The notes under the pieces are model-generated. The model was not told the origin of the DNA and did not search any database. It worked only from the letters and a program-made list of their open reading frames with translations. Of a DNA stretch of 64,000 bases, positions 18,101 through 26,336 are shown piece after piece. Origin of the DNA: Pseudoxanthomonas sp. GM95 (GTDB taxonomy: Bacteria; Pseudomonadota; Gammaproteobacteria; Xanthomonadales; Xanthomonadaceae). The stretch covers positions 1,506,859 to 1,570,858 of the forward strand of contig NZ_FOAX01000002.1 of assembly GCF_900109775.1 (NCBI RefSeq), written 5' to 3'. The position numbers and the translations under genes were made by a program. The stretch's first letter is position 1, and each line of letters opens with the position of its first letter.

Positions 18101-19363
18101 GTGGCAAACGAGCTTTTTAGCGGCACTGCAAGCGTCTCCTACACCCTGTCCAACGCGTTCGCGACTTCGGCCGTCGGTGTGGTGAGCTTTGCCGTGCAAG
18201 GGCGCAGCGACCCGTCCAAGGACGCGCAGGTGGTGGGCGTGCTCAGCGCCCAGGCCGATGCAACGCGGCGCATGGCCACTGGCCAGATCAGCAACTTTCA
18301 GCGACGCCTGGAACAGCTGCATAACGGACAGCCTGCAGCGGGCTTTTCCAACGGAATCACCCTGACCTCGGCGAGCGCGATCGCCGCAACGACCATGGCC
18401 GATCGCCGCGGCGAGCGCACGTTTGGTCCGAGCGCAGCTGATGATCTCAACGTCACAAGCAGCAACGTCTCGGCCGACCAGAGCGCAATGGCGCCTGCCG
18501 GTGGGACCGCAGGCCTGCTGCCAGGCGGCGCTTCGGTATGGACCGGCGGCGCAGTCAATTTTGGCAAGGCTGGCTCGACCAGGGGTGACAGCAGCACCGA
18601 CTTCACGACCTCCGGCCTGAGCATGGGTGCAGACAAGGTGGTGGCCAACGGTCTGATCATCGGCGCCGGCGTCGGCTATGGCCATGACGACACGGACGTG
18701 GGAACAGAGGAGAGCAACTCCAAAGTGGAGAGCTACTCTGCTGCGGTCTACGCCAGCTACCGCCCCACAGACGCGTTCTTCATTGATTCCTTGATCGGTT
18801 ACCAGTGGCTGACGATGGACACCGTTCGCACTGTGTCTGACACCGACGGGCGTGTGGTGGGCAGCCGGGATGGCAAGCAATGGTTCGGCTCGCTGTCGAT
18901 GGGCTACATCCTGCGGTCCAAAGACATCCAGGTGACACCGTACGGCCGGTTCGAGGCTGCGCAGGCATCGCTGGATGGCTTCACTGAGCGCGGCGACAGT
19001 ATCTATGCGTTGAATTACCAGGCGCAGACGATAAAGACCAGTACCGCCAGTGCCGGTGTATTGGCGCAGTTCTCGGTCAAGCGTGATTACGGCGTGTGGG
19101 CGCCCCAGTTGCGCGCCGAGTATGGGCGCGAACTCGAGGGCTCCAGTGCTGCCTTGATGTCGTATGCCGACCTGGTCGGTGGCAACGTGTACCGGGCCAA
19201 CCTGCTCCAGCAGTCCCGCGATCACGCGCTGCTCGGCGGTGGCGTTGGGCTGCAGACCCTGGGAGGTTGGAATTTCATTGCCGAGTATCAAGTGCAGCTG
19301 GAGTCCAGCACGGGGAACAACCAATCAGTTCGTTTCGGCGTCGAAAAGAAGTTCGACCACTAA
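15137..19363 (+). CDS. Autotransporter adhesin with Ig-like and fibronectin type III repeats
   Basis: About 1400 residues; the start is uncertain, with ATGs at 14975, 15137 and 15146. A hydrophobic segment (LVGLACLLLM) ending in an Ala-rich stretch looks like a signal peptide. The passenger has putative-Ig (He_PIG-like) repeats, then two tandem units of about 173 residues. Each unit is an FN3 domain (GLTNGTAYTFTV) plus a SFPNPG...YGNNQVF module. More Ig-like and cadherin-like repeats follow. The last ~280 residues are an autotransporter beta-barrel (from about GASVWTGGAVNFG) ending FGVEKKFDH. It should be surface-exposed and adhesive. The last residue is His, after the expected aromatic-rich end. 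A strong terminator follows. Confidence 0.88.
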   Translation: MGNMGRGLVGLACLLLMQFSVAIDSAAAASAACTAINSIGPGTRADVRYTFEPNQFVAGDTVSLSFDDDGSQVGTAAPDADKVVTYDTIYRNFWNHYGSDGPAAHYAKNFDSAFLTGGGLVLLLRTGASFSNFTITCGNTAQVSIIVSPASGSLPAASYGTSYSQTFSATGGTAPYTFALTGVLPQGLSLSSNGQLSGAPTRAGQYSFSIKATDSASTPNSSSSSYSLTVGSAVPSAPQGVSATAQDKQATVTFTAPASDGGATVNAYIVTSSPGAITATGSASPILVTGLTNGTAYTFTVTASNAAGASGASSASNAVTPRSEQTISFPNPGARNYGTTSVLSASVTSGLEIQFTSQTAEVCTIYGNNQVFGVKPGTCIITAGQEGNAAYLPATPVTQSFPINALAPGAPTIGSATAGDQSVVVNFTAPSYTGGEAVSSYKVTASPGGLSATGSASPITVTGLTNGTAYTFTVAASNSAGPGASSAPSASVVPRGEQTLSFPNPGSRDFGTTTVLSASVTSGLEILFTSTTPSVCTIYGNNQVFAKAPGTCSVTASQAGNQAYLAAAPVTQSFAIVVPGGAVAVTTSTIPNATAGKDYQAALTATGGVAPYTWSLIDGMPAGIVLSESGVLSGSANTDGTFSIQVRVTDAAGQTDEARVQLIIDKPAISITPSSLPSGKQGEVYNQSLTAAGGTAPYQFAVTFGALPAGLSLSDAGVLNGTPSVSGRFNVQISATDRQGYSATQAFALVLTENAPVLTADTATTGANATVSIPVTANDAGSVSSITIAQSPTHGSAAVDGLEIVYTPAKDYFGSDTLAYTATGPGGTSQAASVNITVTAGALPAVADKTVTLQAGKSITIDAAEGASNGPFTNLAIVDQPSTGTVAVQGTSLTYTAPDTASGNVTFGYTLSNAFGVSAPGRIALQVNPTPVAPSIVQSAVAGRASTIDVTAGASGGPFTAAAVVSLQPASAGTATMTQTAGGYALTFVANELFSGTASVSYTLSNAFATSAVGVVSFAVQGRSDPSKDAQVVGVLSAQADATRRMATGQISNFQRRLEQLHNGQPAAGFSNGITLTSASAIAATTMADRRGERTFGPSAADDLNVTSSNVSADQSAMAPAGGTAGLLPGGASVWTGGAVNFGKAGSTRGDSSTDFTTSGLSMGADKVVANGLIIGAGVGYGHDDTDVGTEESNSKVESYSAAVYASYRPTDAFFIDSLIGYQWLTMDTVRTVSDTDGRVVGSRDGKQWFGSLSMGYILRSKDIQVTPYGRFEAAQASLDGFTERGDSIYALNYQAQTIKTSTASAGVLAQFSVKRDYGVWAPQLRAEYGRELEGSSAALMSYADLVGGNVYRANLLQQSRDHALLGGGVGLQTLGGWNFIAEYQVQLESSTGNNQSVRFGVEKKFDH

Positions 19364-19380
19364 GCCCAGATCGGATCTGC

Positions 19381-19419
19381 AAACAAGGAGGCGCATCGCA
19401 CCTCCTTGTTTGTTTCTTT
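19381..19419 (+). terminator. Rho-independent terminator of the autotransporter gene
   Basis: A perfect 11-bp stem AAACAAGGAGG/CCTCCTTGTTT with a 9-base loop and a T-rich tail, 18 bases after the stop. Confidence 0.88.
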
Positions 19420-19515
19420 GCACGAAAATGATCCTGGCTGCAGGGAAGAGTGCGAGCGGCAAAGCCTCCTTTTCGCCAGGGCGCGCTACCAACCCAGGCC
19501 TGCTACCGTTGGGCC

Positions 19516-19920
19516 ATGACTGAAGAAGGCGCCTTCCTCATCTGGGATGCGGTCTCGATGGCCTGGACCGAGATCGGGCTGGATCCGGCTGAGTACGACC
19601 CGATCGCGCTCAAGCTGGTTGAGCAAGGCGTGACCCTGAAGGATCTACGGAGCGTTGCGCGTCGGGACGTCTGCGGCGCCTTTGCGCTGGACTCGGTCCT
19701 GATCTTCCCGTGCATGCTCTGGATGATCATGCCGGATTGGGGCTATGCAGAGCCGTACCTTCGCAGGCGGATGCAGGCGTGGAGGAAGCATCCAGCCTGG
19801 GTCCAGTACCTCCATCCCATGCGCTGGATCGGGTATCCGATTGCGTTCGGATTTTCGGTCGGGGTTCGTTCGCGCCTGGAGCGCGCCTTGGGACGCGCTT
19901 GGGCGCTGCAGCAGCCATGA
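19516..19920 (+). CDS. Hypothetical protein, coupled to a DUF2809 gene
   Basis: 134 residues from an ATG at 19516. Not recognised. It opens with a soluble Asp/Glu-rich helix (WDAVSMAWTEIGLDP) and has an aromatic, partly hydrophobic middle (LIFPCMLWMIMPDWGY). The end is basic, with a possible membrane-associated helix (IGYPIAFGFSVGV). The stop overlaps the next start as ATGA, so translation is probably coupled with the DUF2809 membrane protein. No function can be assigned. Confidence 0.65.
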   Translation: MTEEGAFLIWDAVSMAWTEIGLDPAEYDPIALKLVEQGVTLKDLRSVARRDVCGAFALDSVLIFPCMLWMIMPDWGYAEPYLRRRMQAWRKHPAWVQYLHPMRWIGYPIAFGFSVGVRSRLERALGRAWALQQP

Positions 19921-20321
19921 CGGCCTTAACCAAGTGCCGCGATCGTTGGCTTTATTTCGCGCTTGTGGCCCTGGTGATCGCACTGGGCCTGGCGTCCAGG
20001 CGATATGCAGCCTTGATGCCTAACTGGCTCGGAAAGTATCCCGGCGATGCCCTCTGGGCGCTGATCGTTTTCCTGATCCTGGGTGCTCTGTTTCGGCGCG
20101 GATCCACGACCTGGCTGGCGTTGCTCGCTCTTGGAGTCTCGTTCGTAGTTGAGTTCGGTCAGCTGTACCAGCCGGCATGGCTCATGGACGTGCGCAGCAC
20201 GACGCTCGGTCACCTGGTGCTCGGCTCCGGATTCCACCTGCAGGATCTGGTGGCCTATGCGGCGGGTGTGGCGCTGGGCGCGATTGCCGAAAAGGTCCTG
20301 ATCGGCGCGCGGAATGGGTGA
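19917..20321 (+). CDS. DUF2809 membrane protein
   Basis: 134 residues with four predicted membrane helices. It shows the DUF2809 pattern: an LGKYPGDALWA loop, an FVVEFGQLYQPAWLMDVR segment, then LGHLVLGSGFHLQDLVAYAAGV. Members are small inner-membrane proteins of unknown function. The start overlaps the preceding stop by four bases (ATGA). Confidence 0.85.
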   Translation: MTALTKCRDRWLYFALVALVIALGLASRRYAALMPNWLGKYPGDALWALIVFLILGALFRRGSTTWLALLALGVSFVVEFGQLYQPAWLMDVRSTTLGHLVLGSGFHLQDLVAYAAGVALGAIAEKVLIGARNG

Positions 20322-20808
20322 GGGCTTGACCGGCAGTCAAGGCGGGCCGGCGACAGCAGCGATCGAGCGACATCGGTTAGCTCCGGCATCAGGCCCAAGC
20401 TTGTTAACCCTGAAACGTTTGCGGGCGTTGTCTGGCGCCTTTGCCGACTCGGGGTTGAGCAGCTGAGCCCCAACCATTGCAACGATCAGGAGCAGCTGCG
20501 TACTTCGCTGCTGGCTCGCCGAACCCTTAGATGAGGTTCTAGGCAGAATGGTCCGCTCAAAGGCGGGGGCGGCTGCTTAGCACAGCTTTGCTGTGCGTGC
20601 GGAAGAGGCGGCGCCGCGGTCTTTCCGGTTCAATTCACTCGCGCCATACCTTGGCCGCGCGCACCCAAGGGCAGTTGCTGAGACGGAGCATGGACGAAAC
20701 TGCATCGCCGGGCTTGCCAAGCGGGTGTAGGCTTTCTGCTGCCGCCCAACGCAGGCAGCTTCGAGTCGCGGCGTGCTTTCGAGGCCAACTCCTGAAGCTG
20801 GAACACAG
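20322..20808. other. 487 bp without a recognisable gene
   Basis: No frame with a ribosome site and protein-like composition, and no clear terminator or repeat. It separates the DUF2809 gene from the DedA-rhodanese gene and would hold the latter's promoter. Confidence 0.5.
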
Positions 20809-21762
20809 ATGCACTACCTCATCGAGCTCATCAACCAGTACGGCGTGCTGCTGGTGTTCGCCTGGGTCTTGATCGAGCAGGCTGGCTTGCCGATTCCCGC
20901 TTTCCCGGTGCTGGTGGTCGCAGGCTCCCTCGCTGCTTCCGGCGAGCAGTCCCTTGCCATGCTCGGCGCGGCCGCGGTCCTGGCCTGTGTGATCTCGGAC
21001 ATGGCTTGGTACTACGCCGGCGCGCGCTACGGTGCGCGCGTGCTCAGGGTGATGTGCGGCCTTTCATTGACACCGGATGGCTGTGTCGCCCAGACCGAGT
21101 CGGCGTTTGATCGCTGGGGTGCTCGCTCCCTGATCGTGGCCAAGTTCATTCCTGGCTTTTCGACGGTCGCCACCGCCATGGCCGGTGCGACGAAGATCCC
21201 TCGACGCGCTTTTGTCGCCTACGACGCCTTGGGGGCACTGCTATGGGTGGCGGCGGGGCTCGCAACCGGTTGGATCTTCTCGGGGGCGGTCGACCTGGTC
21301 CTCGACACCCTGGCCAGCCTCGGGCACTGGGGCATGCTGCTGCTAGCAGGGGTGCTTGCCCTCTACCTTGCCAGAAAGGCGTGGGATCGATTCGCCAGTC
21401 GAAACGACCGCGCGGTGGTGCGTCTGTCCGTGCAGGAGCTCAGCGCCATGATGGAGAGCGGGCAGGGCGTGCTCCTGCTGGATGTTCGCCAGAAAAAGCT
21501 TTGGGAGCAGGAGCGCATCCTCGGCGCGTCGGCCTTTGAGAGCATCGACTGGGACGCACCCTCGATGAGTGCTTATCGCAACTCCCCGGTCGTGGTGTAT
21601 TGCGACTGCCCGTCCGAGGTCTCTGCCGTCATCGCGTTCCGCAAGCTGCGCAGCATGGGATTCAACCAGGTCTTTCCTTTGGGAGGCGGGCTCAGTGCGT
21701 GGCGCCAGGCAGGCTTTGAGGTCGAGCGTGAGGGCGCGCTGGATCCAGCACCGACCGTCTGA
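20809..21762 (+). CDS. DedA-family membrane protein fused to a rhodanese domain
   Basis: 317 residues from the ATG at 20809. The DedA/SNARE-associated domain (about 1-190) has the early Glu in FAWVLIEQAGLPIPAFP and the family signature KFIPGFSTVATAMAGATKIP; members act as lipid scramblases or transporters and affect membrane energetics. A C-terminal cytoplasmic rhodanese domain (about 205-305) has VVVYCDCPSEVSA in the active-site loop, with Cys present. DedA-rhodanese fusions occur in other proteobacteria. The sulfurtransferase activity and its link to the membrane part are not known. It stands alone with large gaps on both sides. Confidence 0.88.
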   Translation: MHYLIELINQYGVLLVFAWVLIEQAGLPIPAFPVLVVAGSLAASGEQSLAMLGAAAVLACVISDMAWYYAGARYGARVLRVMCGLSLTPDGCVAQTESAFDRWGARSLIVAKFIPGFSTVATAMAGATKIPRRAFVAYDALGALLWVAAGLATGWIFSGAVDLVLDTLASLGHWGMLLLAGVLALYLARKAWDRFASRNDRAVVRLSVQELSAMMESGQGVLLLDVRQKKLWEQERILGASAFESIDWDAPSMSAYRNSPVVVYCDCPSEVSAVIAFRKLRSMGFNQVFPLGGGLSAWRQAGFEVEREGALDPAPTV

Positions 21763-22605
21763 GCTTGGTTCGAGGGGCACCGTGCGGTTGGATATAGCCG
21801 GTGGCGATGCCGATGCGGGCCAGTGCCATCGGCAGGATGGAGAGCGCGATGCAACGGGAAAGCGCATTGGTCCCAAGCTGGTTGGGATGGCACAGCCATC
21901 TGGCTTGGCGCCCTGAGTCGAAGGGCCTGGGTCCATGATCTCCGCCGGCCGCACCGGCGTCAGATCCATCTTTCCCCTCCCTGGGTCCGGACAAGCCGGG
22001 ACCTGGGCCGACTATAGCCCAGGTCTTGTGACACAAGTTCTAGTGCGTGGGATTTGACCTACGTCGAGGGGCGCGCAGCCGCACTCTGCGCGCACGCCCT
22101 CGACGCAGGTCATTGCTCTGAGAGGCAGAGCAGGGACGCCGGATCAAAGACGATCAAGCAGCGCCTGGATGCCCTGCGCGACGATTGCGCGTTCCTCATT
22201 TGGCGGGCCGCGTGCGGCCTTGCTCAGTAACAAGTCCGCTCGGGCGGCCAGGTCATGGCCGGACTGTTCGGTGCAAATCAGTTCCAAGGCAGCACATGTC
22301 ACGCGTTCCTAGATCAAAAACATGTCCAAGGATGATCCCCTTATCGCCCGCAGCCCCCCCGCGGTTGGCGGGATCGCATCGGATGGATAGGCCACAGGCG
22401 GCAACGATTCTCATCGCCAAATGCGGCCTTTCAAAACCTCTTCGATGGCACCAATCCCGCAGGAAACAGGTCGCAATCCGACGGTGGTGGTTGGCAGGGC
22501 AGCGCACTGCGCTTCAACGCGATGAGCCGAGGTCCCGTCCTTCCATGACATGCCGTTCGCCCGTGCCCCGGTAGCCTCCGTCCACCTGTATAGACATGGC
22601 GCGCG
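21763..22605. other. 843 bp intergenic region with a hairpin cluster
   Basis: No convincing gene on either strand. The centre holds three consecutive hairpins (22000-22111, listed separately). The rest shows no recognised motif. It lies upstream of tspO. Confidence 0.5.
22000..22111. repeat. Three adjacent hairpins, one very long
   Basis: 22000-22025: GACCTGGGC/GCCCAGGTC (9-bp arms, 8-base loop). 22025-22037: CTTGTG-A-CACAAG. 22056-22111: arms of about 23 and 26 bases starting GACCTACGTCGAGGG and GACCTGCGTCGAGGG (second read on the opposite strand), with few mismatches and a 7-base loop. No T-run follows. Candidates are a REP-like palindromic repeat or a structured RNA. Confidence 0.6.
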
Positions 22606-23103
22606 ATGAGCACTGCATCGAGAAATTCCCAGTGGATTGGACTGGTCGGCTGGCTCGCCGTGACGTCGGTGGCCGGTGGGCTTGGCGCCATGGCCTCAGT
22701 TCAGGCTGCCGCATTCTATGGACAGCTGGCCCAGCCGACGTGGGCGCCGCCGGCCTCGGTGTTTGGCCCGGTCTGGAGCATCCTCTACCTGATGATGGCG
22801 CTCGCAGCCTGGCTGGTCTGGCGGGTAGGCGGCTGGAAAATACAGCGCCGGGCTCTATGCGTGTTCCTTGCCCAGCTCGCGCTCAACGCGTTATGGAGCT
22901 GGCTGTTCTTCGCCTGGCACCTGGGCGGCTATGCGTTCTTCGACATCATCACGCTCTGGCTGCTGATCGTGGCGACCATCGCCCTGTTTTGGCGGGCCAG
23001 GCCGCTGGCCGGGATGCTGCTGCTGCCTTACCTGCTCTGGGTGACCTTCGCCACTGCGCTGAATTACGCGGTCTGGCAGCTCAATCCCGCAACGCTTGGC
23101 TAG
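22606..23103 (+). CDS. tspO: TspO/MBR family membrane protein
   Basis: 165 residues with five membrane helices, the full family length. Signatures: WAPPASVFGPVWSILYLMMA (loop 1 into helix 2) and the Trp-rich LNALWSWLFFAWH and LNYAVWQLNP segments. TspO binds tetrapyrroles such as porphyrins and is often tied to stress or light responses. A bacteriophytochrome lies 24 kb away; no direct link is visible. A short hairpin follows at 23142-23159. Confidence 0.93.
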   Translation: MSTASRNSQWIGLVGWLAVTSVAGGLGAMASVQAAAFYGQLAQPTWAPPASVFGPVWSILYLMMALAAWLVWRVGGWKIQRRALCVFLAQLALNALWSWLFFAWHLGGYAFFDIITLWLLIVATIALFWRARPLAGMLLLPYLLWVTFATALNYAVWQLNPATLG

Positions 23104-23141
23104 GCGTTCCCAAGCCATGCGCTGGCTGCGGCTAGCGCGGA

Positions 23142-23159
23142 CGACCGAGGCGTCGGTCG
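23142..23159 (+). other. Hairpin downstream of tspO
   Basis: CGACCGA-GGCG-TCGGTCG, a perfect 7-bp stem 38 bases after the tspO stop. The T-content after it is weak, so termination is uncertain. Confidence 0.4.
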
Positions 23160-23217
23160 GATTGATCTAATCCTGGCTTCTGCACCAGGGGGCAGCGATC
23201 GTCACTGGTCGTGGCTC

Positions 23218-23406
23218 TCAGGCAACTGAGGCCTGCAGCGCCGCTGCCAGCGCAGCATCACCGCTGACCAAATCGGTCCATGACAGCTCCAATCCCTTGC
23301 GCTTGCCCTTGGGCACGAGTTTCATGCCATTGGCATCAATGGTGAGCGTGTAGGCAAGCTCGTTGATGGTCACTTCTCGGCGAACCGGCTTATCCAGGGG
23401 TGTCAT
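23218..23406 (-). CDS. Small conserved-looking hypothetical protein (62 aa)
   Basis: 62 residues from the ATG at 23406, with GAGG eight bases upstream. Sequence features are a charged, strand-rich N-terminus (REVTINELAYTLTID), then a basic PKGKRKGLELSW and an acidic/Ala-rich end. It could be a small DNA- or protein-binding factor. The family is unknown. It points away from umuDC, 243 bp from the umuD start. Confidence 0.6.
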   Translation of the reverse strand: MTPLDKPVRREVTINELAYTLTIDANGMKLVPKGKRKGLELSWTDLVSGDAALAAALQASVA

Positions 23407-23649
23407 GTTGGATCCTCGAGTGCAGTGCCGCCCATGGGCGAGGGCTAGTGTGGCCCTTGTAGATGATGGGACCGCAAAGCTCGTGAGCACCAGCTTCGTC
23501 CCGTCGAAGTGGGCGTTCGGTTGACGGCCATGTGGGTGGTGCTGGTTCGCGCAAGCCTGATGGGATCGTTGCGCGAGGGATCGGGCAATAAGCCCCTCCA
23601 GCTCAACCCGTCTCCAGCGGTGAGACAGGCTCAAGCGAGAGTTCGCTCC

Positions 23650-24129
23650 ATGCTGCAAAACCTTCTCATCGAAACCCGTGCCCGCTACCTGGGACCGGCC
23701 GCTCAGGATCCGGCTCCCTTGTCGCGTCCCATCAGCGCCGTGCGCATCCAGCTGGGCTTTCCTTCGCCGGCCGAGGATTTCCAGGACGACGAGATAGACC
23801 TGAATCGCGTGCTGGTCCGCAATCCGGCGGCAACCTACATGTACAAGGCAGAGGGCTGGAGCATGCTGCACGAAGGGATCTGCGACGGCGACATTCTGTT
23901 GGTGGACCGGTCAGTGACCGCGCACGACGGCGATATCGTCGTGGCCAGCTGGGATGGCAACCAGCCTGCCTGCAAGGTGCTCAGGGTGGCCGTGGACCAT
24001 ATCGAGCTGCATAGCCGCAATCCCCATTTCCAGCCGATCGTCCTGTCGCCCGGTACCGAGGTCGAGGTGTTCGCGGTCGTTGGCGTGGCCCGCCAGATGC
24101 GGCGGGGCGGGGGACGCGGCCTGTTCTGA
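23650..24129 (+). CDS. umuD: UmuD-like S24 self-cleaving peptidase
   Basis: Accessory subunit of the translesion polymerase Pol V, activated by RecA-stimulated self-cleavage. 159 residues from the ATG at 23650. The conserved stretch GFPSPAEDFQDDEIDLNRVL is followed by the catalytic Ser in AEGWSMLHEGICDGD and the Lys in CKVLRV. The residue before the scissile Gly is Leu (LGFPSPA) instead of the usual Cys or Ala. The stop overlaps the umuC start by one base (TGATG). No clear LexA box was recognised upstream. Confidence 0.88.
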   Translation: MLQNLLIETRARYLGPAAQDPAPLSRPISAVRIQLGFPSPAEDFQDDEIDLNRVLVRNPAATYMYKAEGWSMLHEGICDGDILLVDRSVTAHDGDIVVASWDGNQPACKVLRVAVDHIELHSRNPHFQPIVLSPGTEVEVFAVVGVARQMRRGGGRGLF

Positions 24130-25415
24130 TGTTTGCCCTGATCGATGGCAACAACTTCTACGCCAGCTGCGAGCGGATCTTCCAGCCCGAGTTGCGTGGC
24201 CGGCCGCTGGTGGTACTGAGCAACAACGACGGTTGCGCGATCGCGCGCTCGGAAGAGGCCAAGGCACTTGGCATCACCATGGGCCACCCGATCCACAAGG
24301 TCGAGCCACGCGTGCGGCGACAGCTTGCGATCCGTTCGGCCAATTTCGGCCTTTATGGCGACATCAGTTCGCGCATCGGCGCGATCCTGCGTCAGGCGGT
24401 GCCGCGGGTGGAGGTGTACTCCATCGACGAATCTTTCCTGGACCTCGCCGGAATTGCCCAACGCAAAGCGTTGGCCACTGAACTTCACGAGCGGGTGCAG
24501 CGTTGGACGGGAATCCCCAACTGCGTGGGCATCGCCCCGACCAAGACCCTGGCCAAGCTGGCCAACCATGTCGCCAAGGATGCCGCGCGCAAGCCGGGCA
24601 GCTATCCGGCCGATCTTGCGCGAGTCTGCGATTTGGCGGAGCTGTCGCCCAGGCAGCTCGATGCGGTCCTGCGCGCCACGGAAGTCGGTGATGTATGGGG
24701 GATTGGCCGTCGCTGGGCTGCGCGGCTCCAGAGTCGTGGCATCGCAACGGCTGCTGATTTGCGGGATGCGCCCAGCGAAGATCTCCTGTCCGAGTTCGGC
24801 GTGGTGATGGCCAGGACGCAGCGCGAGCTCCAGGGGCACTCATGCCTTGAACTGGCCGAGGTGGAGCCTGACCGCAAGCAGATCCTGGTCAGTCGCTCGT
24901 TCGGCGAGTGGATCGGCGATCCTCAGCAGATGAGCGAGGCGTTGGCGACTTTCGCCATGCGCGCGACCGAGAAACTCCGGGCGCAAGGCCTGACGGCCGG
25001 GGTGGTGGGCATCTTCGCCGAGACTGATCCGTTCAGGCTGGGAATGCCCCAGCACAACCCCAGTCGGACCGCGCAGCTGACCTCGGCCACGTCCGACAGC
25101 CGGTTAGTGCTTGGCGCAGTACGCCGTCTGGGAACCTCGCTCATGCGCGCCGGATATCGCTACAAGAAGGCGGGCGTGTTCCTGGCTGACCTGGCAAGGC
25201 CTGATCAGCTCCAGGACGACTTGTTCGCGCCTGCCCGCGCTGGCAACGATGTGCTCATGGAGACCTTGGACGCCATCAATCGCAGGTTCGGCAGGAACGT
25301 GGCTGGCCTGGGGGCCAGCGGCTGGCAGCGATCTGCATGCTGGCATTCGCGGCAGGAGTCGCTGTCCGGACGTTTCACCACTCGCATGGCTGACTTGCCT
25401 CGCGCGCGGTGTTGA
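24129..25415 (+). CDS. umuC: DNA polymerase V catalytic subunit, Y family
   Basis: Translesion DNA polymerase working with cleaved UmuD. 428 residues, typical length. The palm and fingers begin FALIDGNNFYASCERIF (first metal Asp) with NNDGCAIARS next; the second catalytic pair is in VYSIDESFLDL. An HhH-type thumb region and little-finger domain follow, with KYKKAGVFL-like YRYKKAGVFLADL and a DUF4113-type C-terminus. It is coupled to umuD by a one-base overlap. Confidence 0.95.
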   Translation: MFALIDGNNFYASCERIFQPELRGRPLVVLSNNDGCAIARSEEAKALGITMGHPIHKVEPRVRRQLAIRSANFGLYGDISSRIGAILRQAVPRVEVYSIDESFLDLAGIAQRKALATELHERVQRWTGIPNCVGIAPTKTLAKLANHVAKDAARKPGSYPADLARVCDLAELSPRQLDAVLRATEVGDVWGIGRRWAARLQSRGIATAADLRDAPSEDLLSEFGVVMARTQRELQGHSCLELAEVEPDRKQILVSRSFGEWIGDPQQMSEALATFAMRATEKLRAQGLTAGVVGIFAETDPFRLGMPQHNPSRTAQLTSATSDSRLVLGAVRRLGTSLMRAGYRYKKAGVFLADLARPDQLQDDLFAPARAGNDVLMETLDAINRRFGRNVAGLGASGWQRSACWHSRQESLSGRFTTRMADLPRARC

Positions 25416-25520
25416 TGAGCTGCGCGTGCACATTTCACGACGGGCTGCGGTGACCGATCACGTTGACTTCGCCCGGCGTCTCGCAAGATCGGTCTTCCCC
25501 ACAAATCAAGAGAAAAACCG

Positions 25521-26102
25521 ATGCGTTTGCGAGCTTTTGCCACACTACTTCTGGCGACCCTGGCGCTTGCTGCCTGCAGTGATCCCGGCGACAAGGCCTC
25601 GCGGACCGCGCCTGCCACTGCACCCACCCCCACCACGGCCACGGTGCCGGGCCAGCTACTGGAACCGACGACCGATCAGAGCCAGATCGCCGGCGTGGCC
25701 ACGACCATCAGCCAGTCTCAGATCGACCTGGCCCAGCTGATCATCGATCGCAAGATCGAAGGGCCTTTGGCGGATTTTGCAGTTGAGCAGCAGCGAGTGC
25801 ATCGCGCCATGACCGAGAAGCTTTCTGCGCTGGGCGCCAGCAAGGCAGGCGAGCATGTGCAGGTGCAGGCGGGCAAGGGCAAGGCATCGATTGAGTCGCT
25901 GCGGAAAATCGAGGATCAGAAGGAGCTGATGAATTCCTACATCGCAGAGGTTGTGCGCGATGAAGAAGACGCCCTGAAGCAGCTGGACGCCGAACTCGTG
26001 CCTGCGGCGCAGGGAGATCTGAAGGCCTACCTGACGCAGTCTCGCAGCGAGATTGCTGCGCAGCTGGAAAAGGCACAGGCCCTGGCGTCGGCCCGTTACT
26101 GA
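25521..26102 (+). CDS. DUF4142-like lipoprotein
   Basis: 193 residues with a lipoprotein signal peptide (LLLATLALAAC, acylated Cys about residue 19). A Thr/Pro/Ala-rich linker leads into a helical domain from about 55 onward, with the DUF4142-type pattern of long amphipathic helices (QSQIDLAQLIIDRK...FAVEQQRVHRAMTEKL). It is probably anchored to the outer membrane, facing the periplasm. Role unknown. About 105 bp separate it from umuC, so it may have its own promoter. Confidence 0.78.
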   Translation: MRLRAFATLLLATLALAACSDPGDKASRTAPATAPTPTTATVPGQLLEPTTDQSQIAGVATTISQSQIDLAQLIIDRKIEGPLADFAVEQQRVHRAMTEKLSALGASKAGEHVQVQAGKGKASIESLRKIEDQKELMNSYIAEVVRDEEDALKQLDAELVPAAQGDLKAYLTQSRSEIAAQLEKAQALASARY

Positions 26103-26222
26103 GCCAACACGGTTCGCGATGCTGCCAGACCGGTGGAAAGGTATTCCCCGGCGTGGCAGCACGCGCAATCAAATCGAACAGTGATGGCCCTGTAGGGCGG
26201 GCCAGTCGGGCCGGCCGTCATG

Positions 26223-26240
26223 CAGCGCTTGGAAGCGCTG
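26223..26240. terminator. Hairpin between lipoprotein gene and glgX
   Basis: CAGCGCTT-GG-AAGCGCTG is a perfect 8-bp stem in the convergent gap between the lipoprotein gene (+) and glgX (-). It lacks a T-run, so it is only a possible shared terminator. Confidence 0.35.
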
Positions 26241-26336
26241 GACGGGCGTCGCGCTTCCTAAAAATGAAGGGGCGATCAACTTGGATCTTCGGGCCGAGAC
26301 CGGATGCAGGGCATGCACCCGGTCGGGCAACGCAAG

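Noticed and set aside
22185..22574. 129-codon plus-strand frame upstream of tspO
   Set aside because: Arg/Pro/Ser-rich composition, no ribosome site and no recognisable pattern.
23407..23649. LexA box upstream of umuD
   Set aside because: No convincing dyad of a known LexA type was found by eye.
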